Positions 12,501 to 24,980 of a stretch of 64,000 nucleotides of DNA are shown piece after piece; positions within the stretch are counted from its first letter, which is position 1; the number at the start of each line of letters is the position of its first letter. Under the pieces are notes generated by a model that saw only the letters and a program-made list of their open reading frames with translations, searched no databases and had not been told where the DNA came from. Origin of the DNA: Carettochelys insculpta. Its lineage: Eukaryota > Chordata > Testudines > Carettochelyidae. The stretch spans positions 24,396,598-24,460,597 of the forward strand of contig NC_134138.1 in the NCBI RefSeq assembly GCF_033958435.1, read 5' to 3'. Position numbers and translations under genes: made by a program.

Positions 12501-12989
12501 CATGCACGGTGCTCCAAAAGTGCTAGGAGGGGAAGGGGAAGAACGTGCAGGGCCCAGGGCCCTGGTGCACAAGAAGTGCATAGGGGGTGGGGCAGACAGG
12601 GGGTCTGTGAAGTCACAGGTAGCACCCACATGGGCAGGGGTTGCTGCAGCCTCCAGGGGCAAAGGAGGCCCACTCCTTAGTTGTGGCTACGCATCACTGA
12701 TCGAAGGTCATATCCAATATTCCTTACTCCCCATTGACTTTTATGGGAGCCCCATAGTTGCCCCATTGACTTTTGTGGGAGCTGCAGGTGCACAGAAGCT
12801 TGGAAAAATCAGGCCACTTGTATAAGGTGCCACATGTGAAGGTAAGTGCTTCATTCTAGTCACCTGGTTTTGATACATTTGGATAGAAAGTCACAATAGT
12901 TACAATAAAGGGCTTTACCATCCAGAACAAACCCAAAATTATGGGAGTGCTTTACAGCCTGAATGGCTTGCAAAATGGATTATTTAAGT
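12501..12989. other. No gene recognised
   Basis: Intergenic sequence. A short direct duplication (CCCCATTGACTTTTATGGGAG and CCCCATTGACTTTTGTGGGAG, positions about 12729-12781) is the only structure seen. Confidence 0.5.
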
Positions 12990-13527
12990 CAGTGTTTCTC
13001 AAGTGGGGGTCTGAATACCCTGGGGGGTACACCAAGGTCTTCCGGGGGTACATCAACTCATCTAGATATTTTCCTAGTTTTACAACAGGCTACACAGAAA
13101 ACACTAGTGAAGTCAGTAGAATCATTGACAATGACTTGTTTCTACTGCTTCATATGCCTTATGCTGAAATGTAAGTACAATATTTCTATTCCAATTCATT
13201 GACTTGATAATAAGATGGTAGAAAGACAGCAAGTTTTCAGTAGCAGTCTTCTATGATATTTTTGCATGTTTTGGGAAGTAAGTCGTTTTTAAGTGAGGTG
13301 TAACTTGGTGGTATAAAAAACAAATCTGACTCCTGAAAAGGGTACAGTAATCTGGAAAGGTTGAATGGCACTTGTTTCAAGACCTCAGATTACCTTAGGA
13401 CCATGTTGCTCAACCGGTGGCACACATAAACTTATATATATGCGAGAGAAGTCTGGGTGTACTTGTAATTTTTTGTGAAAAGGGAGGACTTTATAAAAAA
13501 AGACTCAGAAATTCTTTCAACCAAGTA
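12990..13527 (+). mobile_element. hAT-like element, about 537 bp, copy A
   Basis: It starts CAGTGTTTCTCAAG, followed by the GGGGTACACCAAGGTCTTCC and ACTCATCTAGATATTTTCC blocks. A second copy of the same length lies in the opposite orientation at 37511-38043 and aligns along its whole length by eye. Non-coding. Confidence 0.75.
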
Positions 13528-15021
13528 AGATGTGCCACAATTTCAGGGCAAGAGCACCTGTATTCCTCTTCCATGGTCAAGCAAGGACACCCCCTTTAGG
13601 CTCCTGGCTCCTCGGCCATCACTGTTCTTGGTCACAGATCTGCATCTCTCTCCCTCCTGACTGGTGCTTTTCCCAGACTGCACATTTCCCACCCTATGCT
13701 ATGTTATTCCCAGCAAGCCCAGGTAGCTAAACCTGGCATCACCAGTGCTTTGCTTTCTCTCCAAAGACCTACCAGCAGTAGGAGTAGCCCACAATCAGAC
13801 AACGAACCATTCATTTAAAGCACTGGACCCAAAGATGCTATCTGGGGTTGCGATTTTTGTCACCTTTGCCCTCTAGACTGAGGTTACGTACAATTCCGGC
13901 TCCTAATATTACATAAATGTAACACAATGAGTTCATTCAAGGACATTGCAGGAAATTGCCCCATTTGGTACAGCCCATGATGACCTCTTCCAAAAATGAC
14001 ACTGCTTCCTGGAGGAATCTACATCACAGGACATATTAGTTACAAATGTCCTAGAACATCAAACAAAATCTGTTGCAGGGATTACTAAGGTTAGTGCTTT
14101 GCCCATCACAAGCCCTACACTAGCCCTGGGGCCATGAGAGACTAGCACCTGGATGAAAGGCAGAGCAGCTAACTGATACTGAAGATGAGGGTCACACTGG
14201 TAGGAAAGGGAAATACGTTGAAGAACAGGGTCTATGGAGTATCACCCTTAGCTGAAGGACTCTGTCCTCCAAATGTGCACATCCTAGTCTTTTCAATGCT
14301 TTTGCACCACTGGTTGCCTTGCCAAGAGGACCCAGCCCAGATCTTTGCCACATTGCTCTAGGTGCTGCACAAATACATCATAAGACACATGAGGACAGAC
14401 TTCTAAAAGAACTGAGATGCCTAAAGATGCCGATAATTGCCTAGTGAGATTCTCATAAGCACATATGGACCCAGCTCCCATTCAAATCAGCAGGAGTCAG
14501 GGAGCTAGGGGCTTTAGAAAAGTACCACTAGCAACAATCTGCTATACTAGACATCTAAATAATTTGATAAGTCTGGCCTATGGAGCTTGCACTTAAGACC
14601 TGGCAACCTAAACAAACAATGCAGGCCAAGGGTGGTGCAGTGGAAGCTCCTCTGTTTGGCAATGAATTTCAGCCCCCCACCACTTGTCTTGAGCTGGGGA
14701 TACCCCCCTCCTGCCTTTGGAGAGGCAGGGATTTACCCAGGATTTAACTAGGAATCCTAGCAACTACAGTCACCTCTGGTGCTCCCTCATGTCAGCCCAT
14801 CAGTCACCAGATGGGGCCTCCTTCACTACACAGCTGATCTGCAGGGGTCTGGGCAGTGCAGGTGATGTGGTCAAGGTACCACTACATGGGACCATTAACT
14901 ACACATAGGGGTGTGGGTTACACAGGCTCACAGCGGCTGCACAGCTCAGCAGCTTCTGGGCAGGTCCCTCAGCCCCCAGCTTGGACTGCTAGCTGTGACC
15001 AAACTGCAGCATGTGCCCAAA
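13528..15021. other. No gene recognised
   Basis: Intergenic sequence of mixed composition with no clear repeat or gene. Confidence 0.45.
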
Positions 15022-15260
15022 CATAGAGCCCTGCAAATCTGTGGCTGTCCATGAATGTGGATGCCGCTACCTGCGGATCATTTTTGCAAATATGGATGTG
15101 GGTGCTGATTCAAATTTTGTGTCTAGAAGCTTGCAAATTTGCAGGTATCCACTTTATATCCACAGGTGTCCACCTCTGTGGATGTCAATGTGGATATGCA
15201 CAGCTCATTTTTGAGAATGTGGACACAAATTTTGTGTCTGCAGATGACCCTACCCACAAA
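15022..15260. mobile_element. Possible hAT-like element with GTGGAT-rich interior
   Basis: It begins ATAGAGCCCTGCAAATCTG and has repeated ATGTGGATG/TATCCAC words in both orientations. This pattern is known from turtle non-autonomous DNA elements. The right end is unclear. Confidence 0.4.
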
Positions 15261-15479
15261 GTCCCTTCTCAAATGCCAGTCCCATCCTCTGCTCAGCAGA
15301 GAGCTGGACACAGGAAGGAGAAATGGAATTTCCTGTCAGCTGTTAGCTAGCCAGTGCTGTAGGGGGCAGAGAACAAATCTCCCAACAGCCATGGCTTCTT
15401 CTTTGCACTGCTGCTGATCTGTGAAGCTGGAGCTCTGCAGATAGAGAGAACTGTTATTGTCTAATTTTTCACACGTTGG

Positions 15480-15565
15480 GCTCTGAGGCCCAAGGAGATT
15501 AAGTACACAGAAGCCTGGAATTAAACCCTGATCTTCTGAGGCCGCACATCTTGCTTTAACCACCA
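15480..15565. repeat. MIR/CORE-SINE-like fragment
   Basis: The blocks GGAATTAAACCCTGATCTTC and TTAACCACCAGAACTCC match the 'accagg ... ccagtgctttaaccac' part of old amniote SINEs. Confidence 0.5.
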
Positions 15566-17077
15566 GAACTCCCTTTCTCTAACACAGGAGCAAATGCCAA
15601 AAATGGCATCTTTTATCCATGGCTCACTCACATGAAGTGCCCCTTCCTGCAGACATGGCTTTGGCTGTCACAGCACATTGCAGTGTGGAAATGAATGGGA
15701 AGAAGTTACACCGATATCAAGCGTGTATCTGGTAAAATGGTTACGTTTTTGACATTCCAAAGGATTTTGGATCAGCCTCGAGCTCCTTGTGTTGATCTTC
15801 AGCCGAGCTGTCTTCACCCATATGCAGAATAGGCAGCTGCGCAGGGCACCTGAAAGTTTGGGGCACCACAGGGGTTAATGTCCAACCAGACACTTCTTCC
15901 AATCCCAGTTCTGGGGTGCTGCTTCCTCCAGAAAGGATCTAGTTAACTTAACAGTGAAAAAAGCCTACCAGAGCTATTAGCGGAACACTGAACCTGTGAA
16001 AGAGCCATCCAAGCGGTAATGAAGCCATTTGGCAGGCATTTGCCAACCCCAGGTATGTACGGTTAGTTTCTGAATATGCTGTGTTAGTTTGCAGGACCTG
16101 AGTTTAAAATTTGCTTTAAAAGTGTTTCATTAGTGCGTTGCTGAAGATTATTTTTTAGAGATGTCTAAAAAATCGCCATCCTTACCTGGGCTGCCACTGG
16201 GCATAGCGGCACCAGTTTCATAGTACTGCACAGCGCCCCATAAACCCTAAGGACTCTCTGGGCTCCGTTCCCCCACAATCCATGATAACTACCTTGTCTG
16301 GAACAACTACGGAGAACTAGACTGAAACTGACAAGAGCAGGAACACTGCACTTTCTTGGTAGCTTACACACCTACCTGCATTGCCCTTCTACAAGAAAAT
16401 CACATGAAAGCTCACCCCCTTAGGATGAAATGCAGATTCCAGCTCTTCTCCCAGCCCTGGGGAAAGAAGAAGAAAAAATTGAGAATAAAAGTGTTACTAA
16501 ATTAGTACATAATTCTAAAGGAAGAGGCGAAGTTCCTCTAACGTGCTGTGAAAAAGAACTATTTACTGAATCTGTGGCGGGGGGGGTTCACTCATATCCT
16601 CAGCTGGTGTAAACAGGCACAGCCTTATGAGCATCCAGTGATTCATTTGTGTCAGCTGAAGACCTGTCCTCTTGTAAAGTGATGAGCACAGACTAGATAC
16701 ATAGAATTCACAGGACTACCATTCACAAATGTTCAAAAAGTCAGGGTCCCTGAATTATGATTGGATTAAAAATCTTTGGTTTGTCAAAAAAAAATGGTAT
16801 TTTGGGCTCTTTTTTTCAGATTTTTAGCTGCGCTTGGGTCACGTTTTTTCAAATGTCTTTTCACAACCAGGCAAACCAGAAACTTACCTTTAGCTGTTTT
16901 ATAAATAAAAGTTGAGTGGCTAACATAATAACTTGACTTCAGCATCTGAGGTTTTTAACTAAGACATTACTAAGCCTGATATTCAGGATAAAAATGCAGG
17001 AGCTGGCAACATTAATAAGTCTTCGGAGTCTATGGGCCTGAATCTCCATGACCCTCACTTTGTTCAACCATTTACAC
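15566..17077. other. No gene recognised
   Basis: Intergenic AT-rich sequence with no clear gene or repeat. Confidence 0.45.
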
Positions 17078-17774
17078 TACACTCATCCCTTATTAAATGA
17101 GTACTTTACTTACGAGTACTCATTTAAACAAGGGACACATATACTTACCTTTGTTCACTAGACGAGCAAACTCTTCCTGCTAACACGAGCTTTACCCCCT
17201 CCCCGCAGCTCCAACACCCCCCGCCACAGCTGACCACCCCCCACCAGCCCCACAGTCTCAACCCACCACATCCCTTGCAGGCTGCACACACCCAGCCTAA
17301 CACAGGATGACACCCCCCCCGCCAACCCCACAGCCCCAAACCATGGCAGCCTGACACCCCGCTGGCCCCACAGCCCCAACCCGCCACAGCCTGACTGCCC
17401 CCGCCGCCAGCCCCTCGGCCCCAAACTGCTGCAGCCTGACCCTCCCACCGGCCCTCACACCCAACCTGTGGCAGCCTTAACCCACCCGCTTGCCCCACGG
17501 ATCCAACCCACCACCAGCTTTTAACCCTCCCTCCCACTTATGGCCCCAAACTGTTAACCCTCCCCAAGCTCCCCCCCCCCGCAAACCCAAGGTTTATTTA
17601 CCTTTCAAAAACAGTGTCACATGCTGCAAACCCTTCGCAGAGTTAGGCGCACTAGGAACCAATCAGAGACTTTTACATGTATTTTAATGGGAATTTAGAG
17701 TCCCTCTTACGCGTTTTTGCCTAGGAGCAGAAAGTTGGGAACCGAATGTGCTTGTCTAGCGAGGGATGAGTGTA
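17078..17774. mobile_element. Tigger/pogo-like element with C-rich core
   Basis: It starts TACACTCATCCCTTATTAAA and ends with the inverse, AGCGAGGGATGAGTGTA, so TA lies at both tips as for Tc1-mariner/pogo insertions. The interior 17190-17600 is a C-rich degenerate array (CAGCCCCAACCC-type words). No transposase. Confidence 0.75.
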
Positions 17775-20700
17775 CTGCCAAAAGAGTTCAGAACATTCCT
17801 GGGGTGCTCACGTCATCTTTTTCACTTACATTTTACTCCCTGTGCAAGGGAACAAATGCGTACACAAGGTATAAGGTAAAGAGGATCCAACCACCTTGTC
17901 TTTGGAAATATAGTGTGATTTAACTACAGTTTGCTTTCTATTCATAATCTTTCTCTGGGGAGTCCTGGTCCCAATGAGTCTTGACATGTACTCCATTGGA
18001 GCCAACATTTCACCTGCCATGTTTTACAACCTACAGTTTACATTTAGTATTAAACTTGAGCCAGCCTAGACCATATTGCAAACTTTCATCTGGATGCAAA
18101 GTGCCAAATCCTCCTTGCCTTATACAAACACATGAGCTCTCCCTAGGTTACTACTTCCTCAAAAATATTTAAGTGCCTAACTTCCATTGAAATCCACAGA
18201 GATTCTGGGGTTCTGAAACTTATTCTGCAACTCTGACTCACCGTGAGTAGCTTTTACTCACAGGACTGGTTCACTGACCATGTTCAAAAGCAGGCCCTTT
18301 GCTGTGAATTAGGTGAGCAGGCTCAAATTCCAAGCAATCTGGATTAGTTTTTTCCTACGGGTTGGTTGCACTGCGAAAACTTTTAACATTTAAACAGCAG
18401 CAGCGCTGCAAACTTGACATGTTGAGACTTGACCAGAATATTACTGTGAGGCCCAACAATGGTTTTACACTCGGTTACATTTATGGTTTCGATGACTCAT
18501 CTAAATGTTTACAGATTTGTCACTACCTAGAAATTTAAAAAAAAAAATTCTAGCAAACCTTTTTCAGCTGTAAAACACTGAGTAACAAAGTAGAAACTGA
18601 ACTGCTGAGGAGATGGCCAGAGTCATTTTCTATGATGACTGAAGCTATATATGATTTGTTAGGCAATGTCAGCTTCTGCATGCTACATTCCTTGGCTGAG
18701 CGCCAATGTTATGTGTAACACTTTAGCCACGCTGTTGTTACCTAATCCTTTCCTAATCTGCAATTTGCGCAAGAGGAGTCAAATCTAAGCAAAGCCACTG
18801 AGAACATTGCTACTAATAATTTATCAAGCTCAACTTTTGTTGCTGGCTGTAGTTAATAGAGGTGAATGTTTTCCTGCAACAGAACTGTAAAATAAACAAG
18901 TCAGCTGATTCATGCTGTTGCCATCACCCACACTTGGTATCACCCTGATGGTTCTTTAAGTGATAAACCCACATATGTGCTCACAGCATGTCACCAAATT
19001 ATAGTCTCATCCCCTTCTGCAAACTACACATTAATTAGCCATTATTAATAAGAAGAGATGCATGCAGGAATCCACACCCAATGTGATGAGACTATGGCCT
19101 CAGTGTTCAACAAAGATATTAATCATCCATATTTCAGTGTGAGAAAACAAACTTAATTTGTCTCTCTATAATCAGGCAAAATGAGTAAAAGCTTGAGCAG
19201 AAAGTGCATTTGCACCCTTTTGGCCCATACATTTAGTATAAAGAAGAGTGTTACCTCTTGCTCTATGCATTTTATTTATTTTGGTCTTCTCTGCACAGCC
19301 TACTGTTGTTAGAAACAGGATTGCTTCACACAGTTATGTTTGTATGTGACAAAATGTAATTGATACATCTGCTTCTCCTGCTTTAAAGCCAAATTTGGAA
19401 GTGGAGTGCTGCACATCAGCTTGGTTATCTGGTTAAATACTGTAAATAAATACATACAGAGCAGAGAAAGCTATCACATTTTCATTGAAGCATTTTTAAA
19501 CAGCCGGTTCCATTATGTTTTCCTTGCTCTAAACTCACATCCTGAAGAATTTGTAATTTTGTGGGACCAAATGGAACAAGGCTGAAATGTGGCATAAGGT
19601 TTTCACTGCTGAGAGCAAATATTATCTGTTATGAAAATATAAAAATGGTGCAAATTTTATACTTTCTTTACCACCAACAACTCAAAAAGAGTTTTCATTT
19701 AACCATGAATTTGGCAACAGGTTGATCAAAGCATGGCTGTATGCATACAAGGTAACCAGAAAAGAGGATTTTAAATAGTCAAGCTATTTTTCCTGTGTGT
19801 GAAATTAAATTTTGAAAGAAGTATTTACCTATTCACAAAATACTAAGCAATACTTTTTTTCTGATGGAATCTAATGGCATAAAAAAAGAAGTTGAAATAT
19901 ATAATTGTGGGTAAAACCAAAATCTGAAGAGAATTTGCATATTGCAATATTGGTGGGAAAACATGTTTTTAAACTTGTCTCTCTTAAAGCAGAAGTATAG
20001 AAAACTGCATTTACACAGCTTTAGACGTTAGCCTAGTGGAATTAATTTTACATGTGTACATCTTCACAAAACACCAGTCTTTTTATCAACAACTCATTCA
20101 GGCAAATAAGTCTGTGCAGAACATGAGAAATATCACCTGCTGTTCAGATCCAGGAACAGGTGTCTGGGAAAAGCAATTTTACCTTTTACTCAGTATTTGC
20201 TGATTCTAATTTACACTTCTTTGCCATCATTTAAAATTCCCAATTAGTTAACAATTAAGATCAATTTAGAGCTGAAAAAAGAATAACCTATATGAAGAAC
20301 TGTGTACTGGCAAACTCAGAGGGAACAATCATTTTGGTGACAATGTTACTGAGCAATCTCACCTCCGCTTCAACACTCTGAGAAAAACCCAATAGCAAAT
20401 GAAAGCTCTTGACACAACCTAGGAGTCATTCATCATTTTGCAGGTTCAAGGTGAAAGTAATGACTAGCTAAGAACAAGAAAGCAAGGAACTCATCCTTGC
20501 CCAAAAGGTCATACTGAGTAATGCGTGAATTGTGGCCTCCTTAAAAAAATACTTCATGCTTCACCTAAATAAAAGTTTCTCACACACATCAAGAAAGTTT
20601 TAGCTACTTAACATGCATTCTTTTGACATGCTTGGAAACTTTATGCACAGTAATGCATGAATTATGAGGTTGCAAAGCACCAGAAATTTATTCTCTTGTC

Positions 20701-21127
20701 AGAATGAATGTTACAATCCTTAAGGGAACACTGAAGTTGTCTGCAGGTGTTGCTATTCTTTGCAGTTATTCTAATTGCTCAACAGTACAATGCCTGTGAG
20801 AAAAAGTCTGGGGTGACCCAGATGCTGGCCTAATAAGGATGATTTAACTGTAGGAGAAAAAAATGTTTTGAAATCTTTCAAAGCATTTATCAAAGTCCAA
20901 ACTTCCTGCAATTATTTGATAAAGGTGCCTCAGGGTTTCTATCCAAGACACAACTCATTGTAGGGCTGTGGGTAACTTAATCAGACTGCCTAGGTAGTGT
21001 GTATATTTATATACGCCCCCCAAGAATAACTTTGGTAAAGTAACTTGAGATATATTGGTATCTGACATACACTCAGCAAGCACATGGAAAATATGTTGAC
21101 TGCATATATAACTAGTCTCAGAATGAG
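17775..21127. other. Long repeat-poor single-copy-looking stretch downstream of TRIB1
   Basis: About 3.4 kb with no recognised transposon, few long frames and even AT-rich composition. It begins about 1.7 kb beyond the TRIB1 poly(A) site. Low repeat load in an otherwise repeat-dense window makes it a candidate for conserved regulatory DNA, but no specific element can be named from sequence alone. Confidence 0.4.
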
Positions 21128-21360
21128 TATAGCGAAGATAGTATCGGAGGGGTAGTCATGTTAGTCTGGATCTGTAACAGCAACGAAGGGTCCTGTGGCA
21201 CCTTATAGACTAATAGAAAAATTTTGAGCATGAGCTTTCGTGAGCACAGACTCACTTCATCCAATGAAGTGAGTCTGTGCTCACGAAAGCTCATGCTCAA
21301 AACTTTTCTGTTAGTCTATAAGGTGCCACAGGACCCTTTGTTGCTGTTATAGTGAAGATA
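21128..21360. mobile_element. Foldback SINE-like insertion with 13-bp target duplication
   Basis: The insert (21141-21347) is a head-to-head inverted pair of the GTTAGTCT...GGTGCCACAGGACC repeat, with arms of about 85 bp meeting near 21262. TATAGCGAAGATA (21128-21140) and TATAGTGAAGATA (21348-21360) flank it as a 12/13 direct repeat, the mark of LINE-driven insertion. A further fragment of the same family may lie at about 21628-21650. Confidence 0.75.
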
Positions 21361-22157
21361 AAGGTTTTTCTCTGCATTGACCTTACTTCACATCTTTTCC
21401 TTTTCAGTTCATGATTTAGGAAAAAAAGATGGTATAGTTTCACATAGGCACAGATTTGACAGACAAACATATTTAAAATCCAAGGACAATCTCAGAATAG
21501 CCATCTTCATCTGTAGCTTCACAAGTAATACCTCCCTATGTCCAAACAATAAAATACACATACAAAGTTCATTGTGTACTTTCAGAAGCATGTCTTACCT
21601 ATGGAAGCTTATAATCTAATCAATTTGTTAGTCTTTAAGGTGCTACATACAGGACTGCTGGTTATTTCCAAGGACAATGCTAACTACAGAAGAATGCCTT
21701 CCTGGGTGGCTCATAAGGACAGCTCTCTGTAACGAAGGTACATTCTATAACCTTGATATAGTTACTATTTATATTCCTCATCCTCATGGGTCCAAGAAAT
21801 ATGACTATCTGTATGTTCATTTCATTAGGCACCCAAACCATCTTGTGCATTGACTAATGGAACAAGCAGCAAGACTGCTGGATTTAATTCACAACTGACT
21901 TGCTGTGTGCCCTTGATTGAAGGAAACATTTTCAAAAAGCAGACTCTACTTTCAGGTGCTCAGTTTTAGACACCTCAGATCTAATTTTCTAGTGGTTTGC
22001 ACCTGGTGCAGTTATGAACACCTATGCAAAAACCAAAGCTTTCTGATAGGGTAGTCTTTTATGCCTGCAGTGCAGATGCAAATGCTTATGCAAGGTACAA
22101 AGTAATGGAATTCAGATCATTGTTTCCCTACAGTGGGAAAGAGCTGTATAAATGTTT
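21361..22157. other. No gene recognised
   Basis: AT-rich intergenic DNA. A weak MIR-core-like block is at about 21870-21920 (ACTGACTTGCTGTGTGCCCTTG). Confidence 0.4.
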
Positions 22158-22372
22158 GGAGGTTAGGTCCATAGATGGCTATTAGCAAGGGGTAAGGTAG
22201 GGCACTAGCCTTTTGCCAAAGACAGGAGATGGATGGCAGGAGGCAAATTGCTTGATCATTGTCTTCCGTTCACCTCCTCTGGGGCACCTGGCATTGGCTA
22301 CTGTTGGCAGACAGGATACTGGGGTAGATGGACCTTTGGTCTGACCCAATATGGCCGTTCTTATGTTGGGTA
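22158..22372 (+). mobile_element. CR1 LINE 3' end
   Basis: It shows the turtle CR1 3' tail: TAGATGGCTATTAGC, TCCTCTGGGGCACCTGGCA, ACAGGATACTGGGGTAGATGG and GGTCTGACCCAATATGGC, ending TTCTTATGTTGG. It is a 5'-truncated copy of about 200 bp. Only the untranslated tail is present. Confidence 0.88.
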
Positions 22373-22662
22373 TCAAAAATTCACATTCATATTAATAGTG
22401 ACTTTTGAAATACTTGTGCCTTTTATGTCTCAGTTTCCCCATATGAAGAATAGCTCTAATACCTCAACATAGTATTACTGAATTACTGTTTCTGCAAAGG
22501 CCTTTGAAATCCTTGGAGAAAGGTGCTAGAAGCCATACTCTGCTGTCCTGATGCAGGTAATGCAACAGGAGTAAATGGGAATTTTACATGAGTGACAGTT
22601 ACAGGATTTGGCATTAAATGGAAAGCATCTCCCATGTGACCAAGCAGCTGCACCACTGAAGG

Positions 22663-22703
<41 letters not shown>

Positions 22704-22797
22704 TCTTTGAGACCAATACACATTTCAGATTAATATAGTCTAAATAAGTAAACAGCAAGTCACCAAAAAACTGAGCGCACACATTTATGAAACCAGG
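22373..22797. repeat. MIR-like fragment and A-run between CR1 and TRIB1
   Basis: TCAGTTTCCCCATATGAAG at about 22430 matches the MIR 'cagtttccccat' core. A run of 31 A residues is at 22670-22700. The stretch lies just outside the inferred TRIB1 cleavage site. Confidence 0.5.
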
Positions 22798-24511
22798 TTT
22801 ATTAAAATTTTTTTTCTTTTTTTACAAGTCAGACTTTATCTAGGTTTCCACATATATACATATTTACAGGTGGGACATAGTGTTTTTAGCTTTTGCGGCA
22901 GCTTTTCCACCAATATATACAGATTTACTTTTTAAAACTGTATCACAGATACAAATGTCAAGCAATCATGAGAGATTTAGTGCAACAGAGGTACTTCATG
23001 GTTCTCCAATGCTCATGATTCTGTCAAGTTAGTATTGCCAACAATAATTCACATTAAACTGCTCTTCAACACCTCAGTTATTAGGGGACACAAACAACAG
23101 CAACCCCCGTCCCTAGAACCAAACAGTAAAATATAGATGCGAAGTACATGAGGTATACATTGCATTCTCACAATGCAGGGTGGTACTGTAGCTTGCCAAG
23201 GGTTAGTCCTTAAAATAATCGCATCACTGTAGTGCCATTCTGTCAAGGTACAGCACAGTCATTTACCCGTTTAATAAACTTTAGGAACTGCTTGTGTGTT
23301 ATTTTAGTGAACCACTTTAATACACATTGATATATCCCTACATCAACCAGGCATGGACATGAAACAAAGCAGAAATCTTAGGCTTTACTTATTTGTGACC
23401 CAGGAAATTAGTGATTATTTTGACTTATTAGCCACATGAATTTGAAATATTATGAATGGTCATGCAAAAAATTAAAACAAATGTAGCCAGAGGCTGATGA
23501 GACAACACCTGAATAGTCAAGTAAGGATGTATGGAGAGTTTAAGTTTCAAGACCAACCAAGATTTTGTACAGGATTTTAAACCTAAGAGAACCAAGCCCA
23601 CAGGAAAGCAGAAGGGTTCACATACACTGTATAAGATATCCTCTCTCTTTTCTTAACAAGGTGCTCCAACCTATGATGTTTTATTTTGGTACAGGAATAG
23701 ATGCTGAGACCCTCAGAATTTACCAGGGCATAGAATTAAATATTCTTTGTCACAGTTAGGCTTAAATAAATTAAAAATGCATTTTATGTTCAGGGATACG
23801 GTATTATATAAAATCCAGCTGCTAATTCAGGTATCTTCTCCTTTCAGGGTTACTGATCTAACCAGCCAAAAGCAATAAACACAATAGTATGTATGTAGTT
23901 TATGGATGCATCTTCCATAGCGTCATATATCTGCTAACAGCAGGAGCTTCCTGACAAGTTAAGATGTAGTTGGACATGATGGGTCAAGACCCCTCTCCCC
24001 TATTAAAGTGCACTTATAATCAGAAAATTACTCTGTAAAAAAACTGACAACAAAATCTGATTCTTATTAATTTCCATGTCAGATTTGATCTTCCCCCATT
24101 TAGTCTTTTCACCATCAAGGCTACACATTCCACTCAATACCTCTGGGGAAAACTAGGAGGCCTAGCTTCTTGCTATCTGTCTCTTACATCACCAGTAATA
24201 AGATTCTGCAATCAAACATCACCCAGCAATTGCATCGTTGTTGATGCATGAGGCAGAACAGATTCCAGCTGGCTCTTCCACAGCTGTATTGGCCTTGCAG
24301 CATTAATAGTAATAACTTACCAGCAGAGTAAGCAGATAAGAATCTGGATCCACTGAGTAAGTAGTTGCCTGCCTGGTTTATTTACTTGTTTTTTAAACAG
24401 TCACTTTTCTGATTATAGTGACACTTTACAAATGCACAACACTCTAATGTGGAAATATGAAACCCTAAAAAGATGCCATGTGAGCCGATGTAGGTTCTTG
24501 GAGATTTTAGA
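22780..24511 (-). other. TRIB1: TRIB1 3' UTR with poly(A) signal
   Basis: The AT-rich stretch after the TRIB1 stop contains no recognisable repeat. It ends at a canonical AATAAA on the minus strand (22803-22798). Cleavage about 15-20 bases further would give a UTR of about 1.73 kb, a normal length for TRIB1. The UTR contains several AU-rich stretches, fitting the short-lived mRNA known for Tribbles genes. The exact cleavage site is inferred. Confidence 0.75.
22798..22803 (-). terminator. TRIB1: TRIB1 polyadenylation signal AATAAA
   Basis: TTTATT on the plus strand reads AATAAA on the TRIB1 strand, 1.7 kb after the stop. It is the most plausible distal signal. A run of 31 A residues (plus strand) lies about 100 bp beyond it and is not part of the gene. 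Confidence 0.65.
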
Positions 24512-24980
24512 CTAACAGAAGAATGAACTAATATCATCATTGTCTCCATGACACTCTGGAACAATTTGATCAGAAGTTCCTATATCCTGGTCTAAGTATC
24601 CAGGTTCCAAAACTGCTTCAAACCAAGGATGAAGCAAGATCTCTGGAGCAGTGAGTCTTTCAGAGGGCTCCCGTCTCAGCAGGCTGCGAATGAGGCATCT
24701 GGCTTTGGGAGAGACGTGATCAGGAACACAGAACTGTCCCCGGCGGATTTTAGAAAACAGAGTACTAGGGTCTGAGTCATGGAAGGGGTATCGCCCCACT
24801 AGGAGAGTGTACAACATAACTCCTAAACTCCAAACGTCAGCTGATTTTCCAGAGTAGGTCCCTGTCGTGTTTAAGATCTCAGGGCTGACATATGCTGGGC
24901 AGCCATGTTTGTCCGACAGAGCATCGTCTTCCCCCTTGATGATGTGAGTATCTTCTAGGCTCTCTAGTCTCAGCTGAGTC
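24512..24980 (-). CDS. TRIB1: TRIB1 coding exon 3 (residues 206-361) with stop
   Basis: The exon follows a CCTCAG acceptor, and its first base completes the Arg codon split by intron 2. It encodes the SLE motif, the C-lobe ([20 protein letters not shown]) and the C-terminal tail with the COP1 motif. The TAG stop is at 24514-24512. Confidence 0.96.

Noticed and set aside
22670..22700. A-run considered as the tail of a processed retrocopy
   Set aside because: No source gene or SINE body abuts it in the right orientation. A simple repeat is the plainer reading.
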